Assembly: GCA_039111635.1 (NCBI GenBank)
Contig: JBCAQO010000019.1
Span: forward strand, 1 to 64,000
From: Heterobasidion occidentale
Lineage: Eukaryota; Basidiomycota; Agaricomycetes; Russulales; Bondarzewiaceae
Length of the DNA stretch: 64,000 nt
Direction of reading: 5' to 3'
The notes under the pieces were generated by a model that was not told where the DNA came from, ran no database searches, and saw nothing but the letters and a program-made list of their open reading frames with translations. The position numbers and the translations under genes were made by a program. The stretch's first letter is position 1. Every line of letters starts with the position of its first letter. Positions 55,120 to 64,000 of this stretch are shown piece after piece.

Positions 55120-55651
55120 TGTTGAGCGCAGTGAGAATGAAGCGACTGGCACAGAGAGAGTGCCAAAAAGAAGCTCTATAACGACAGGACTGTGGTCCAG
55201 AGGGTAAGAGTCTAAGTAAATACAACGAACAGAAGGGAGCGCACCTGTGGTCCAGAGGGTAAGAGTCTGAAGAAAGAATCGCCCTCGGACCACAGGTATT
55301 TAAGCTACAGAGAACAATAAGAAACGAAATAGGAAGGTATGACATCAACGAGTCATTACAGGTGGTCCACCTGTACAAAGCGGACAAAAGATCCACCTGG
55401 AGGTCGGTCCGGAGTGTCAATGACATCACACAGGACCGCCTCAGGCGGCTAACCCGGTGAAACAACTGAAACAAAGTGAGACAGGGTGAAAACAAAGTGA
55501 GACAGTCCAAAAAGGAGAAAGAAAGCAATATACCCGCTCTGGGAGTGGCTGTAGTGCCGCTCCCAGCTGCAGAGGCGAGTAATCAATGAGTCCCAAAGGT
55601 GGCACGCATGTGGCACCCATGCCACATCAACCAGAACGGCCACAAGCAACA
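55120..55651 (-). repeat. 5' LTR of copia element E
   Basis: 532 bp, subtype ACGAGTC / GCGGACAAAAGATCC / AGGGTGAAAAC, shared with the 3' LTR of element A. It abuts gypsy integrase sequence at 55652. Confidence 0.9.
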
Positions 55652-55942
55652 CTATGGGGTAAATTCTTGGTGGATTGGCATACTGTGCACCCGTCCACAT
55701 ATTGATGGATGAATTTGGTCATGCTCGACCACTAATAATGGTGTTGTACCAACTCCAGGGTCTTTGCTCAGCCTAGGTGTCCTGTAGCCATGGTGTCGTG
55801 GTGCATTTTGACAATCATTCAACAAAGGAGGTCATCCTTTGGAACACACATGTAGCCATCGTGTCTTGTTATGCCATTTTCATGCGTTCATTTTCCTAGA
55901 TCGCTCTTCTTTGCTTTTGGTCCTTTTTCTAGCAATTTCTTA

Positions 55943-57148
55943 AGGGCTACATCCACCAGCAGGTCATGTTCTGAACGCGAGTGTTGGATGAGGGAGAGGA
56001 TGTCCGAGGATACAATTTCCGTTGCTTTGACGTGCCTGCTTTTGTTCGGTTCTACCAAGGTTTCACTGGACTCAGTGAAAAGTCTGGACGGAAGTAGGGT
56101 CTATGCCTTGTTATCAGATTCCACCCCCTCACTAAGGTCTGGACGCCTAGACAGAGCATCGGCATGATTTGTCATTCCCGCCTTGTAGCTGAGCTGGAAG
56201 TCAAACTGTGACAAAAACAGACTCCAGCGTGCTTGTTGCCTAGACAAATCACGAGCCGTCTGAAAGTAGACCAAGTTTTTGTGGTCCGTCCAGATCTCAA
56301 AGGAGTGTTGAGCACCTTTGAGATAGTGTTTCCAGTGTTCCAGTGCCTTGATAATTGCAAGGAGTTCGCGGTCATGTACGTCATAATTCCTTTCTGGGGG
56401 TGAGAACAATCCAGAGAGGTAGGCAACCGGGTGCCAGTCATCATCAGGTCCTTCTTGTAAGAGGACTGCACCATATGTGAAGAGGGAGGCATCGGTTACA
56501 AGCCGGTATGGGCGCATTGAGTCAGGGTATAATAGAACGGGTTAACTGATGAAGGCTTTCTTCAATCGGTCAAAAGCCTCTTGGCAGTCCATGTTCTAGT
56601 TCCATTTTGTGTCTTTCTTGGTGAGGTCATGAAGGGGTCAAGCGATCAATGAGAACTTGTCAATGAATTGCCGATACAAATTCCCTAGACCTAAGAAAGA
56701 GCGGATGTCATGGACTGTGCGGGGAATGGGCCATTTCTGAATGGCATTGATCTTTGAGTCTTCTATTGCGATGTGATCTTTGGAAATTGTGTACCCCAAG
56801 TAATTCAGCTTGTCTTTGTGGAACTTGCATTTCTCTGGTTTGAGGTAGAGATCATTGTTGCACAGGATCTGGAGGACTTGTCGAACAACCACAATATGTT
56901 CTGTCATGGTTTTCATGAAGATGAGAATGTTGTCTATGTATACTGTGATTTTCCAGGCAAGGATGAGATCTTGGAAGATCATGTTCATCATGGCCTAGAA
57001 GGTTGCCGGGGAGTTGGTGAGCCCAAAGAACATTACGGTAGGTTCAAAGAGTCCCAAGGGCGTCACGAAGGCTGCCTTGGGTTCATCCCCTTTTTTGATG
57101 CTGCACCTCTCTCTTTCCCAGCCAAAGAGAGAGGTGCAGGAAATCCCG
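55943..57148. repeat. Left arm of 1.2-kb inverted repeat
   Basis: 1206 bp that match the reverse complement of 58421-59624 (1204 bp). The two differences I found by eye are a 2-base gap near 59232 and one substitution near 59079 (GGTGCC versus GATGCC). Shared stop codons and the shared Asp-to-Asn change show that the arms were already decayed when they were duplicated, or are kept alike by conversion. Confidence 0.9.
57102..57138. repeat. 37-bp perfect hairpin inside the left arm
   Basis: TGCACCTCTCTCTTT and AAAGAGAGAGGTGCA pair as 15 bases around a 7-base loop. It stands where the homologous gypsy copy (about 21281-21325) has coding sequence of the RT. The same hairpin is at 58431-58467. 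Confidence 0.85.
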
Positions 57149-58420
57149 AGTATGCACTTCCGTCATGTATTCAAATCGGAACAATGAACAGCCATATTGT
57201 TACTCCCATCTGACTTGATGTGTGATTAACAACTCGAGGAAGAAGCACTGGAGCAAGAGCTGCCATTGACTTAGCTTGCAAAGGGATTTTGGTGAATGAG
57301 AAATGGGTACAAAGACACGATCTCTCAACTTACCCCTTGAACTGTCCTATTCATGTTCGCAACATCGATGACACCATCAATAAGGCAGGCCTTATTCAAT
57401 GAGGCCTGGACGCAAATCTCACTGTCAAGGATCGACGGGGGAGAACCCATACTGAACACGTCTAGATGTTTATCACCAATCTAGGGAAGGACGACATGCT
57501 CCTAGGAACAGATTGGCTGAAGTACCACGACCCCTTCATCGAGTGGAGACACCGTGAAGTGCACTTTGATCGGTGCCCCCAAGACTGCCAACAACCGTAC
57601 GGGTTTACTAAAGCAAGGAAAGAGCCTACCAAGAGGGAATGGCTAGCAAAGCTACGTGGTGACAAGATTCCTCAGCAGATGAAACTGCATTTTGTCTCAG
57701 AACCGGTAGGACCTTCGTGGATGTGGACTAAAGAGCAATGGCAACAAGTCCCTGCAAAGGAATGGAAATCTCGGTTCATCTCCATGATTGAGCACAAGAA
57801 CTGACAACAAAAGGCTTGGGAATGGCTTAAGGAGCAAGTGGCCGGAAGGAAGGAACACCGGCAAACTTAGCAAGAGACTGCCAAGGGCGATGCTTCAAAA
57901 GAAGTTGCCGAAAAGGCACAAGCACCGTTTGACTCCTCCACAAGGACTAGCAAAGGAGAACCTGTCATTAGAAAGGTAGCCCCCGAACCCTCCAGTTTTG
58001 TGAGTTTCAACGAAGACCTGGAGGAGGAAATTGACACAACTGACTTAAAGAATCGTGTCCCATCAGAATACCACTCCTACCTCGACATTTTCAGTGAGAG
58101 ATGATCACAGAGACTCCTCAAACACACTATATGGGATCATGTGATCGACCCTAAACCGTCTTTTAAACCCCAGGCCCCAAGGATATTCCCCTTGAGCCCA
58201 GAGAAACATGACGAGCTAGGGAAATTCATCAAGGAGCACCTTTCTAGGGGGACAATACATCAGTCAACAGCACATAGCACAGCCTCCTTCTTTTTCATAA
58301 ACAAGAAAGATGGGAAGCTCTGCCCGGTACAGCACTATCGCCACCTCAATTAACACACCATTCAAAATGTCTGCCCCCTGCCACTAATCCAAGAATTATT
58401 GGATATTATCCAAGGGGCCA
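57149..58420 (+). pseudogene. Gypsy copy III protease and RT start (spacer of the inverted repeat)
   Basis: The plus strand encodes the protease region (AAIDLACKGILVNEKWV near 57255-57300, where Asp-Ser-Gly is expected and Asp-Leu-Ala is found; NLGKDDMLLGTDWLKYHDPF, 57475-57535), then a Lys-rich linker and the RT N-terminal part (DPKPSFKPQAPRIFPLSPEK 58147-58205, then HSTASFFFINKKDGKLCPVQ near 58270-58330, and PLPLIQELLDII-like residues). Stops occur in between. It continues into the right arm, so the two together read as one plus-strand gypsy pol. Confidence 0.8.
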
Positions 58421-59624
58421 CGGGATTTCCTGCACCTCTCTCTTTGGCTGGGAAAGAGAGAGGTGCAGCATCAAAAAAGGGGATGAACCCAAGGCAGCCT
58501 TCGTGACGCCCTTGGGACTCTTTGAACCTACCGTAATGTTCTTTGGGCTCACCAACTCCCCGGCAACCTTCTAGGCCATGATGAACATGATCTTCCAAGA
58601 TCTCATCCTTGCCTGGAAAATCACAGTATACATAGACAACATTCTCATCTTCATGAAAACCATGACAGAACATATTGTGGTTGTTCGACAAGTCCTCCAG
58701 ATCCTGTGCAACAATGATCTCTACCTCAAACCAGAGAAATGCAAGTTCCACAAAGACAAGCTGAATTACTTGGGGTACACAATTTCCAAAGATCACATCG
58801 CAATAGAAGACTCAAAGATCAATGCCATTCAGAAATGGCCCATTCCCCGCACAGTCCATGACATCCGCTCTTTCTTAGGTCTAGGGAATTTGTATCGGCA
58901 ATTCATTGACAAGTTCTCATTGATCGCTTGACCCCTTCATGACCTCACCAAGAAAGACACAAAATGGAACTAGAACATGGACTGCCAAGAGGCTTTTGAC
59001 CGATTGAAGAAAGCCTTCATCAGTTAACCCGTTCTATTATACCCTGACTCAATGCGCCCATACCGGCTTGTAACCGGTGCCTCCCTCTTCACATATGGTG
59101 CAGTCCTCTTACAAGAAGGACCTGATGATGACTGGCACCCGGTTGCCTACCTCTCTGGATTGTTCTCACCCCCAGAAAGGAATTATGACGTACATGACCG
59201 CGAACTCCTTGCAATTATCAAGGCACTGGAACTGGAAACACTATCTCAAAGGTGCTCAACACTCCTTTGAGATCTGGACGGACCACAAAAACTTGGTCTA
59301 CTTTCAGACGGCTCGTGATTTGTCTAGGCAACAAGCACGCTGGAGTCTGTTTTTGTCACAGTTTGACTTCCAGCTCAGCTACAAGGCGGGAATGACAAAT
59401 CATGCCGATGCTCTGTCTAGGCGTCCAGACCTTAGTGAGGGGGTGGAATCTGATAACAAGGCATAGACCCTACTTCCGTCCAGACTTTTCACTGAGTCCA
59501 GTGAAACCTTGGTAGAACCGAACAAAAGCAGGCACGTCAAAGCAACGGAAATTGTATCCTCGGACATCCTCTCCCTCATCCAACACTCGCGTTCAGAACA
59601 TGACCTGCTGGTGGATGTAGCCCT
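58421..59624 (+). pseudogene. Gypsy copy III RT and RNase H (right arm of the inverted repeat)
   Basis: Plus strand: [40 protein letters not shown] (58578 onward) with Asp-Asn at the catalytic pair, then RNase H RLVTGASLFTYGAVLLQEGP (59065 onward) and SYKAGMTNHADALSRRPD, ending at DVAL near 59624. The 117-codon RT frame (58578-58931) is identical in protein sequence to that of the left arm. A 2-base loss near 59232 breaks the RNase H frame only in this arm. Confidence 0.85.
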
Positions 59625-60145
59625 CAACTGTATTAGAAGATTAATACAGGAGGGAATAATGAAGGTAGACAGTATAATGACTGCCTAAGAATGAAGGATC
59701 TCTGTATGGGATGATACAGAGGAACAAGGAGAATAGACTGCAGATCCTCAGCCTATTCTATGGGCCTTATATACTATATAGGGTCTAGGGTAAGAGTCCA
59801 TATGCTTCTCCGGATATCCATCCCAGGAGAGCTGTGGTCGCCGTCTCTCTCAGCCAGTGCCTACTCTTGTACTTCTCTAATTTCCCCTTTCCATCCAGGT
59901 GCAACGAGGTGCTTACCCATAAGCCTTAAGCCCATGGGATGTAAATGCCTATCTTATCTACCCATGCCATCTATGACCCTGTCATATATCCTCTACCGAT
60001 GTCTTGAAGAACCATCGGTCCAGTTGGCTCCTAAGGACATGCCAAATACCTTGATGTATGCTCCGTAGTGGAGCCGCCTAGCATGTGATGCTTGATCCAT
60101 TGGATAGACCAACCCCAAAGGGCCCCGATAGGTCAAGTCATAACA
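59625..60145 (-). repeat. Gypsy LTR, truncated (copy III)
   Basis: Aligns with 24714-25294 except for about the first 85 bases (plus-strand view). It ends CAAGTCATAACA. Its orientation fits the minus-strand half (55652-57148) and not the plus-strand right arm it touches, so the middle 57149-59624 appears inverted. Confidence 0.75.
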
Positions 60146-60338
60146 ATAAGAGGCCTGCCCACCCATACTATACTCTAGCAATTGCTCCCCCCTTCTCCAG
60201 TCCCTCTTCCAGTCCCTCTGCCTTCTCATTGTATTAGTTTAATACACATAGTGTTGTCCTTTCTCTCCAGTCTGCTTCCACTTTCCCCAATCCTAATCTA
60301 GTTCCTGATATAGACCCGAGTGTTGGGCACCCCCATGC
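60146..60338. other. Unassigned 190 bp between two LTRs
   Basis: Pyrimidine-rich sequence with repeated CTTCCAGTCCCTCT-like runs. No coding signal. Confidence 0.4.
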
Positions 60339-61255
60339 TGATGAGCACTCACCCACTCTGGGGTCTGAGGAAGGTATTCAGGAGCTTGGAGATAGGAGCC
60401 AAACAACTCTGAACAAGTACCAAAGACAATTGGCCTCTACCCAAATGACACTGAACAACAAAGAATGTTTGGCAACAGCTTGGTCAGTTTGCACACAGTT
60501 CATATGCTCACTGTCACCACACAGGAGTCAACATAGGAGCTTTACAATGTTCTATTACAGTGTTGGGATCAGACAGCCTGGTCAGCCATGTTATCTGTAC
60601 CCAGTCAGTTCTTATCTCTTATTCCTAATTTCCACATATTTGGTCAAACACAATCTTGCACCATTGCTTGGTCACCCAAAGTGCATGTTTACTATTTCTT
60701 TCTTTTTATTGGCTCTCCAGTGCCTGTTCTTGCTACTTACACTTGGACAATGGATACCAACTATTTTGGATTTTGTCATCTTTGATAAACTTTTACCTTA
60801 TCACCCTTGGAACTCATATGGACATTTCCCCTGCCTTCTTATCTTCACTGCTCACTATGTTTTAGCACCCATTTGGCACTTACTCTCATTTCTTGTTTGA
60901 TATTGCTACTTAGAGGCGCCGTTTCCTATAGAAACCTATATACAACTCTGGAATAGACCAGCTTTCACATCCCACAGTTCAGAGCTCATTTGCACTCATT
61001 TCAACCATCAAAATTGCCTTTGTCAACTTCCAAAAACTCATTGCTAGCACCATTCAGGCCTTTGTTTGCATTTGTACTTGTTCACTTGGTCTCATCTCCT
61101 GCTCCCTTTGTATATTGTCAGAGTTCCATATAGCTCTTAAAGTACATAGTTGACAGTCATGGCACTGTCCTCACCCATCTTTGAACTGCCCAACATAGTT
61201 ACCAACCAAATGTCTGGTCAATCTTTGGTGTAGTCCTAAACCATTCGGGCACTTT
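60339..61255 (+). mobile_element. LTR family 4, truncated copy
   Basis: Begins TGATGAGCACTC and aligns with 18729-19650, including the GGCTCTCCAG phrase and the pre-TATA region. Similarity ends in ACCATTCGGGCACTTT, about 130 bases before the end of the other copy. No target duplication can be given. Confidence 0.6.
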
Positions 61256-62915
61256 AGGCTGTCAGTGCCAGAGATAGTGAGTAAGTAGTTCGTAAGTGTT
61301 CAGAAAAACATAAGCAATGCATATATGATTAGGAAGAAACTAATCTGAGGCATTATGATAGACTATAGCAGGCACCATTCTCGTTGCCCCTTGCCAAGCC
61401 CTAACACAATAGCCCTTAAGTATAGACATTAGGGTACACCACCTCCTAAGTACATGGGTACTGTATTGTCAAGCTAAGTCCCTCTTCTCATTGCACCAAT
61501 AGTTACCAATTCCAACAGAGTCAAACCATCATGAACTCTGGCGTTCAGATGTGTGAGAGTCCAGAGGGTGTCAAGTTGTTGTCTTCAGTGAGAGGGGGTA
61601 AGGCAAGGCAGGAAGAGAATAGAGTCCAAAGAGCATGGGAATAGTTTTGAAGGTGGGCAGGGGGCATATGAATCTATACACATTGTCTCCATAGATGTGC
61701 AAGTTGGTGCCGTACAGCCCAGGCATGGGGCAGAATAGAGTGCCATTAGAGATGGAAGACAAGGCATGAGATATTTGTACTGTTGTGGGCATGTAATAGT
61801 CAACTACTGAGTAGAAGGTATTGTCCAGGTATTGTGTTATTCCTGCCAATCCAATGAGTTGTCTTTCTCTTGCCATAATCCTGGCTATAATGGTTCTCTT
61901 ATGTATCTGTAAAGATTGTTGGGTGTGTTGTACGAACACATATTCTTCCTTAAGAATCTCTACACCTCCACCGCAGCATTTTGTAGAAAATATCCATAAG
62001 CGCTCGGACTGTTTCCATAAGGAGATGCAGTGTGGTCATGGCCTCGCACTTCAGGTAGATGTCTTGTTTTGCCGGCCACCTGTAATCCACCTAGCCCCCA
62101 CGTAGATACTGTATCTGCATCCTCATACCACCAACCTCTGCCCTCTTTCATGATTCTATATACATCTCAATCAAATTATGAGTATGTTCCAACAAATTAC
62201 TTCAAGAAAGGTCCCCCTTGCACGGTATCAACATTCTGAGCAGCGACATGAGTTCCTCTCGCAAGATGGCTCAGCAGGCTGCACAAACGATATTAGAGTT
62301 AGGTTTGTTTCAAATAGTAATTTCAGAACACTGACATCTGTGTTTTTTATTAGATTATATAAACTGGGGGGCCATTAGACAGTCAGATGAGTGACTCCCA
62401 AGATGCTCGTCTCCTCGCATCGTCTCCACGTCCGCATCCCATTCATTATGGGCTATTCAAAGACCTTGGATCATCTGGCTTCACCCATCAGGAAGGTCCC
62501 CTAGTGTTGTCTCCGCAGCCTATAGCCGCGACAGTAGGTGCCGCAAAGCCTCTCACTCCCATTCCAGTGTTGCGCACATATCCCACCTGCAAGAAGAGAT
62601 TGTTGGTGGACATTCTGGAGGAGCTTGATGTTGTTTAGAAGCAGGGGAGAAAGCTGGAGGAGGAGTTGATCACAACAGCAGCAGAGAAGGGGGATTAGCT
62701 GGAGGTCTGTGCTACTGTACCAGTCCGTCTTTCACATATCTCACAGATGTGTTCTTGTCCTCCCAATATGATTGATATACATGAACTTTGTCTACAATAA
62801 ATGATCTCTGACTTCCACTATCACCCATACACTCCGAGCCTCCTTTGCCAGATGAATGGCTGTGAGTACATGCATATTGATGAATGCAGGACGAACTGTG
62901 ACCGTTGTACTTACA
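61256..62915. other. Unrecognised frames, possible decayed gene
   Basis: A minus-strand frame of 122 codons (61939-61571, with ITQYLDNTFYSVVDYYMPTT) and a plus-strand frame of 83 codons (62387-62638, MSDSQDARLLASSPRPHPIH...) are open but match nothing I know. The plus-strand frame continues past a stop into Lys/Glu-rich sequence and a Cys-rich piece (CEYMHIDECRTNCDRC, 62850-62900). Confidence 0.35.
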
Positions 62916-64000
62916 TTAGGTTTTTTTTGAAGGACCTGCACGAGCGTTGCCCTCCATTGTCAGTCCCGCTTGTTTAAGTCCTTGAACAACTGCCCGTTTT
63001 GCCTGTGAGATTTCACGCTTGTCGTCCGTTATGCTTCTGAGTGTCATCGTGATTGCATGGTGATGAGCGTGCTGGTCTTGTACCAAAGGTGGGGCCAGCA
63101 GAGACTCTTGAGGGAATATTTGCAGGAGGAGTGTGCGTTATAGAGAGAATAGAGGTTGATAATATTATGGTCACTGTCTCAATGCATAATGACGGAGATG
63201 ACACGGCTTGTTTGCTCGCCTTCCTGAGATTCAAAGGCTGTAGAAGGTAGTGCAACACTGGCTGCGGCATGGCTGTTGAGCTCACCAGACATGTCAGTGT
63301 CAATGCCATCCATCTGTACGAGACAACGTGTGATCAGTGGCTCAACCAGTGAGAGAAATGAGTGTGTCATACCGGCGTCGCAGCGTGGGGGGGCACATTG
63401 GGAGATCCTGGTGCAATATTGAGGGGTTCGCATTCAGCACGAATGCAGTCATGTTGCGCATTCAAAGAGAATTGAACATACTACAAAAGTAAGGTATCAG
63501 AGACAAGACTATTACCTTGTAACAATGGGACGAACCTCTGAGCTGCAAAGTATCATGTGCGGCTCCGGCGGTTGGTGCAACGTGGGCATATTGAGTTGCG
63601 CATGGTTCCTGCCCACTGTAAAGTGTTCTACAACGACAAGTGTTTGTGCAGGATTGGGGAACTCGGCAGGGAGCTGGACAATCTCCCGCAGCTGCCCAAT
63701 AACACTCTCAGACTGTTATAATATGCAAATAAGTGTCAGAGTGTGAACGTTACCCACAAAATTGCCGGGCAATGGGTGCAGTGCTTACCAACTCCGCAGG
63801 GTTTCCGACAATGACGAAATCGTCTATCTGGAGAATGTCGTGGGACTGACTGACAATAGTTGCAACACAAGATAATTTGGAATCAAAGGCAATGTTGGCA
63901 CTGTCGTAGGGGCCCCGTACAAACATCGGGATCGTGTGTGCTGCATGTGTGTTGCACCACAACATGGACCGTGAGCTTTTGGGATACAAGCGAGTGGAAC
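62916..64000 (-). pseudogene. Spliced gene of a multicopy basidiomycete family, 3' part
   Basis: Minus strand, entering from the right edge: exon with SCVATIVSQSHDILQIDDFV (63870-63810), short intron (about 63713-63753), exon VIGQLREIVQLPAEFPNPAQ... (63710-63516), a very short intron (about 63481-63515), exon FSLNAQHDCIRAECEPLNIA (63478-63373), intron 63314-63372, last exon to the stop at 62916 with NIINLYSLYNAHSS and a basic tail. A Q/V-HDC-x(2)-C pattern followed later by an I-N-x-(H/Y)-(A/S)-L-(H/Y)-N motif recalls a family of unknown function in mushrooms. One TGA lies in the last exon (near 63180); otherwise the frame is open across three splice junctions. The N-terminal part is outside the window. 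Confidence 0.5.

Larger units (their letters stand above)
50046..55651 (-). mobile_element. Full-length Ty1/copia element E, nearly intact
   Basis: 5606 bp with LTRs 50046-50576 (3') and 55120-55651 (5'), primer-binding site 55108-55119 and purine tract at about 50577-50590. The left flank is copia element C (CCCAT) and the right flank is decayed gypsy sequence (CTATG). There is no target duplication and the neighbours differ, so one side has been exchanged. The gag-pol frame is broken once. Confidence 0.92.
55652..57148 (-). pseudogene. Gypsy copy III: RT, RNase H and integrase start (left arm)
   Basis: Minus strand, 5' to 3': [20 protein letters not shown] (57085-57030), the RT catalytic region VYIDNILIF (56945-56915, Asp-Asn instead of Asp-Asp), LYLKPEKCKFHKDKLNYLGY, IPRTVHDIRSFLGLGNLYRQ, RNase H TDASLFTYGAVLLQEGPDDD (56495-56440), the ERNYDVHDRELLAIIKALEHW block, SYKAGMTNHADALSRRPD, and the integrase N-terminal zinc region (HHDTMATGHLG, then CTVCQSTKNLPHS) ending at 55652. 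Stops such as the TAG in front of AMMNMIF are present. From 55943 on it forms the left arm of the inverted repeat. Confidence 0.85.

Noticed and set aside
50046..55651. Simple insertion of element E with target duplication
   Set aside because: The flanks are CCCAT and CTATG and belong to different elements, so no duplication exists.

Overview
The window looks like a gene-poor, transposon-rich stretch of a mushroom-forming basidiomycete (Agaricomycetes). This is inference from the families present: a KDZ transposase with a CxC cysteine cluster, a DUF6589-type protein, an RTC4-like domain, an alpha-kinase of the basidiomycete type, a RecQ-like helicase, chromodomain Ty3/gypsy and Ty1/copia elements, and short GT...AG introns. 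No rRNA, functional tRNA or CRISPR array was found, and nearly every reading frame is broken.

Layout. 1-7055: remnants of an RTC4-like gene (+) and a KDZ transposase (-), a 795-bp non-autonomous TIR element flanked by TATA, a tRNA-derived SINE-like unit, and unrecognised sequence. 7056-25294: one decayed Ty3/gypsy chromovirus on the minus strand (5' LTR at right, 3' LTR at left). It carries four later insertions: a 5.6-kb TIR element (7353-12969) inside its 3' LTR, an 845-bp solo LTR with TSD GATTC, a 1.05-kb solo LTR, and a 530-bp copia solo LTR with TSD GGTGT. 25295-28346: nothing recognised. 28347-32881: a decayed Ty1/copia element (-) with 256-bp LTRs, interrupted by a second 855-bp solo LTR (TSD CAGGA). 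33240-36760: a broken DUF6589-type gene (+). 37470-39679: a RecQ-like helicase (-), interrupted by a solo gypsy LTR (TSD GTGTT) and cut at its 5' side by a copia LTR. 39680-55651: a nest of GC-rich, young Ty1/copia elements of one family. Two are full length (40769-46357 with TSD AGTAG, and 50046-55651, whose reading frame is broken by one base). 55652-60145: a decayed gypsy element rearranged into a 1.2-kb inverted repeat around a 1.27-kb spacer. 60339-61255: another LTR copy. 61256-64000: unrecognised sequence and a partly intact spliced gene (-) that runs off the window.

The best candidate for something undescribed is the 7353-12969 element. It has about 195-bp terminal inverted repeats, a 6-bp target duplication (GTACTT), an rve-type integrase-like gene, and beside it, on the same strand, an alpha-kinase gene. 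This looks like a DNA transposon that uses a retroviral-type integrase fold and carries a protein kinase.

The insertions order themselves in time. The old gypsy and copia elements are AT-rich, poor in CpG and full of TAG stops of the CpA-to-TpA type. The solo LTRs and the TIR element came later, and the copia nest last. The nest has lost the right halves of at least three nested elements, which one LTR-LTR recombination at 55651/55652 would explain.
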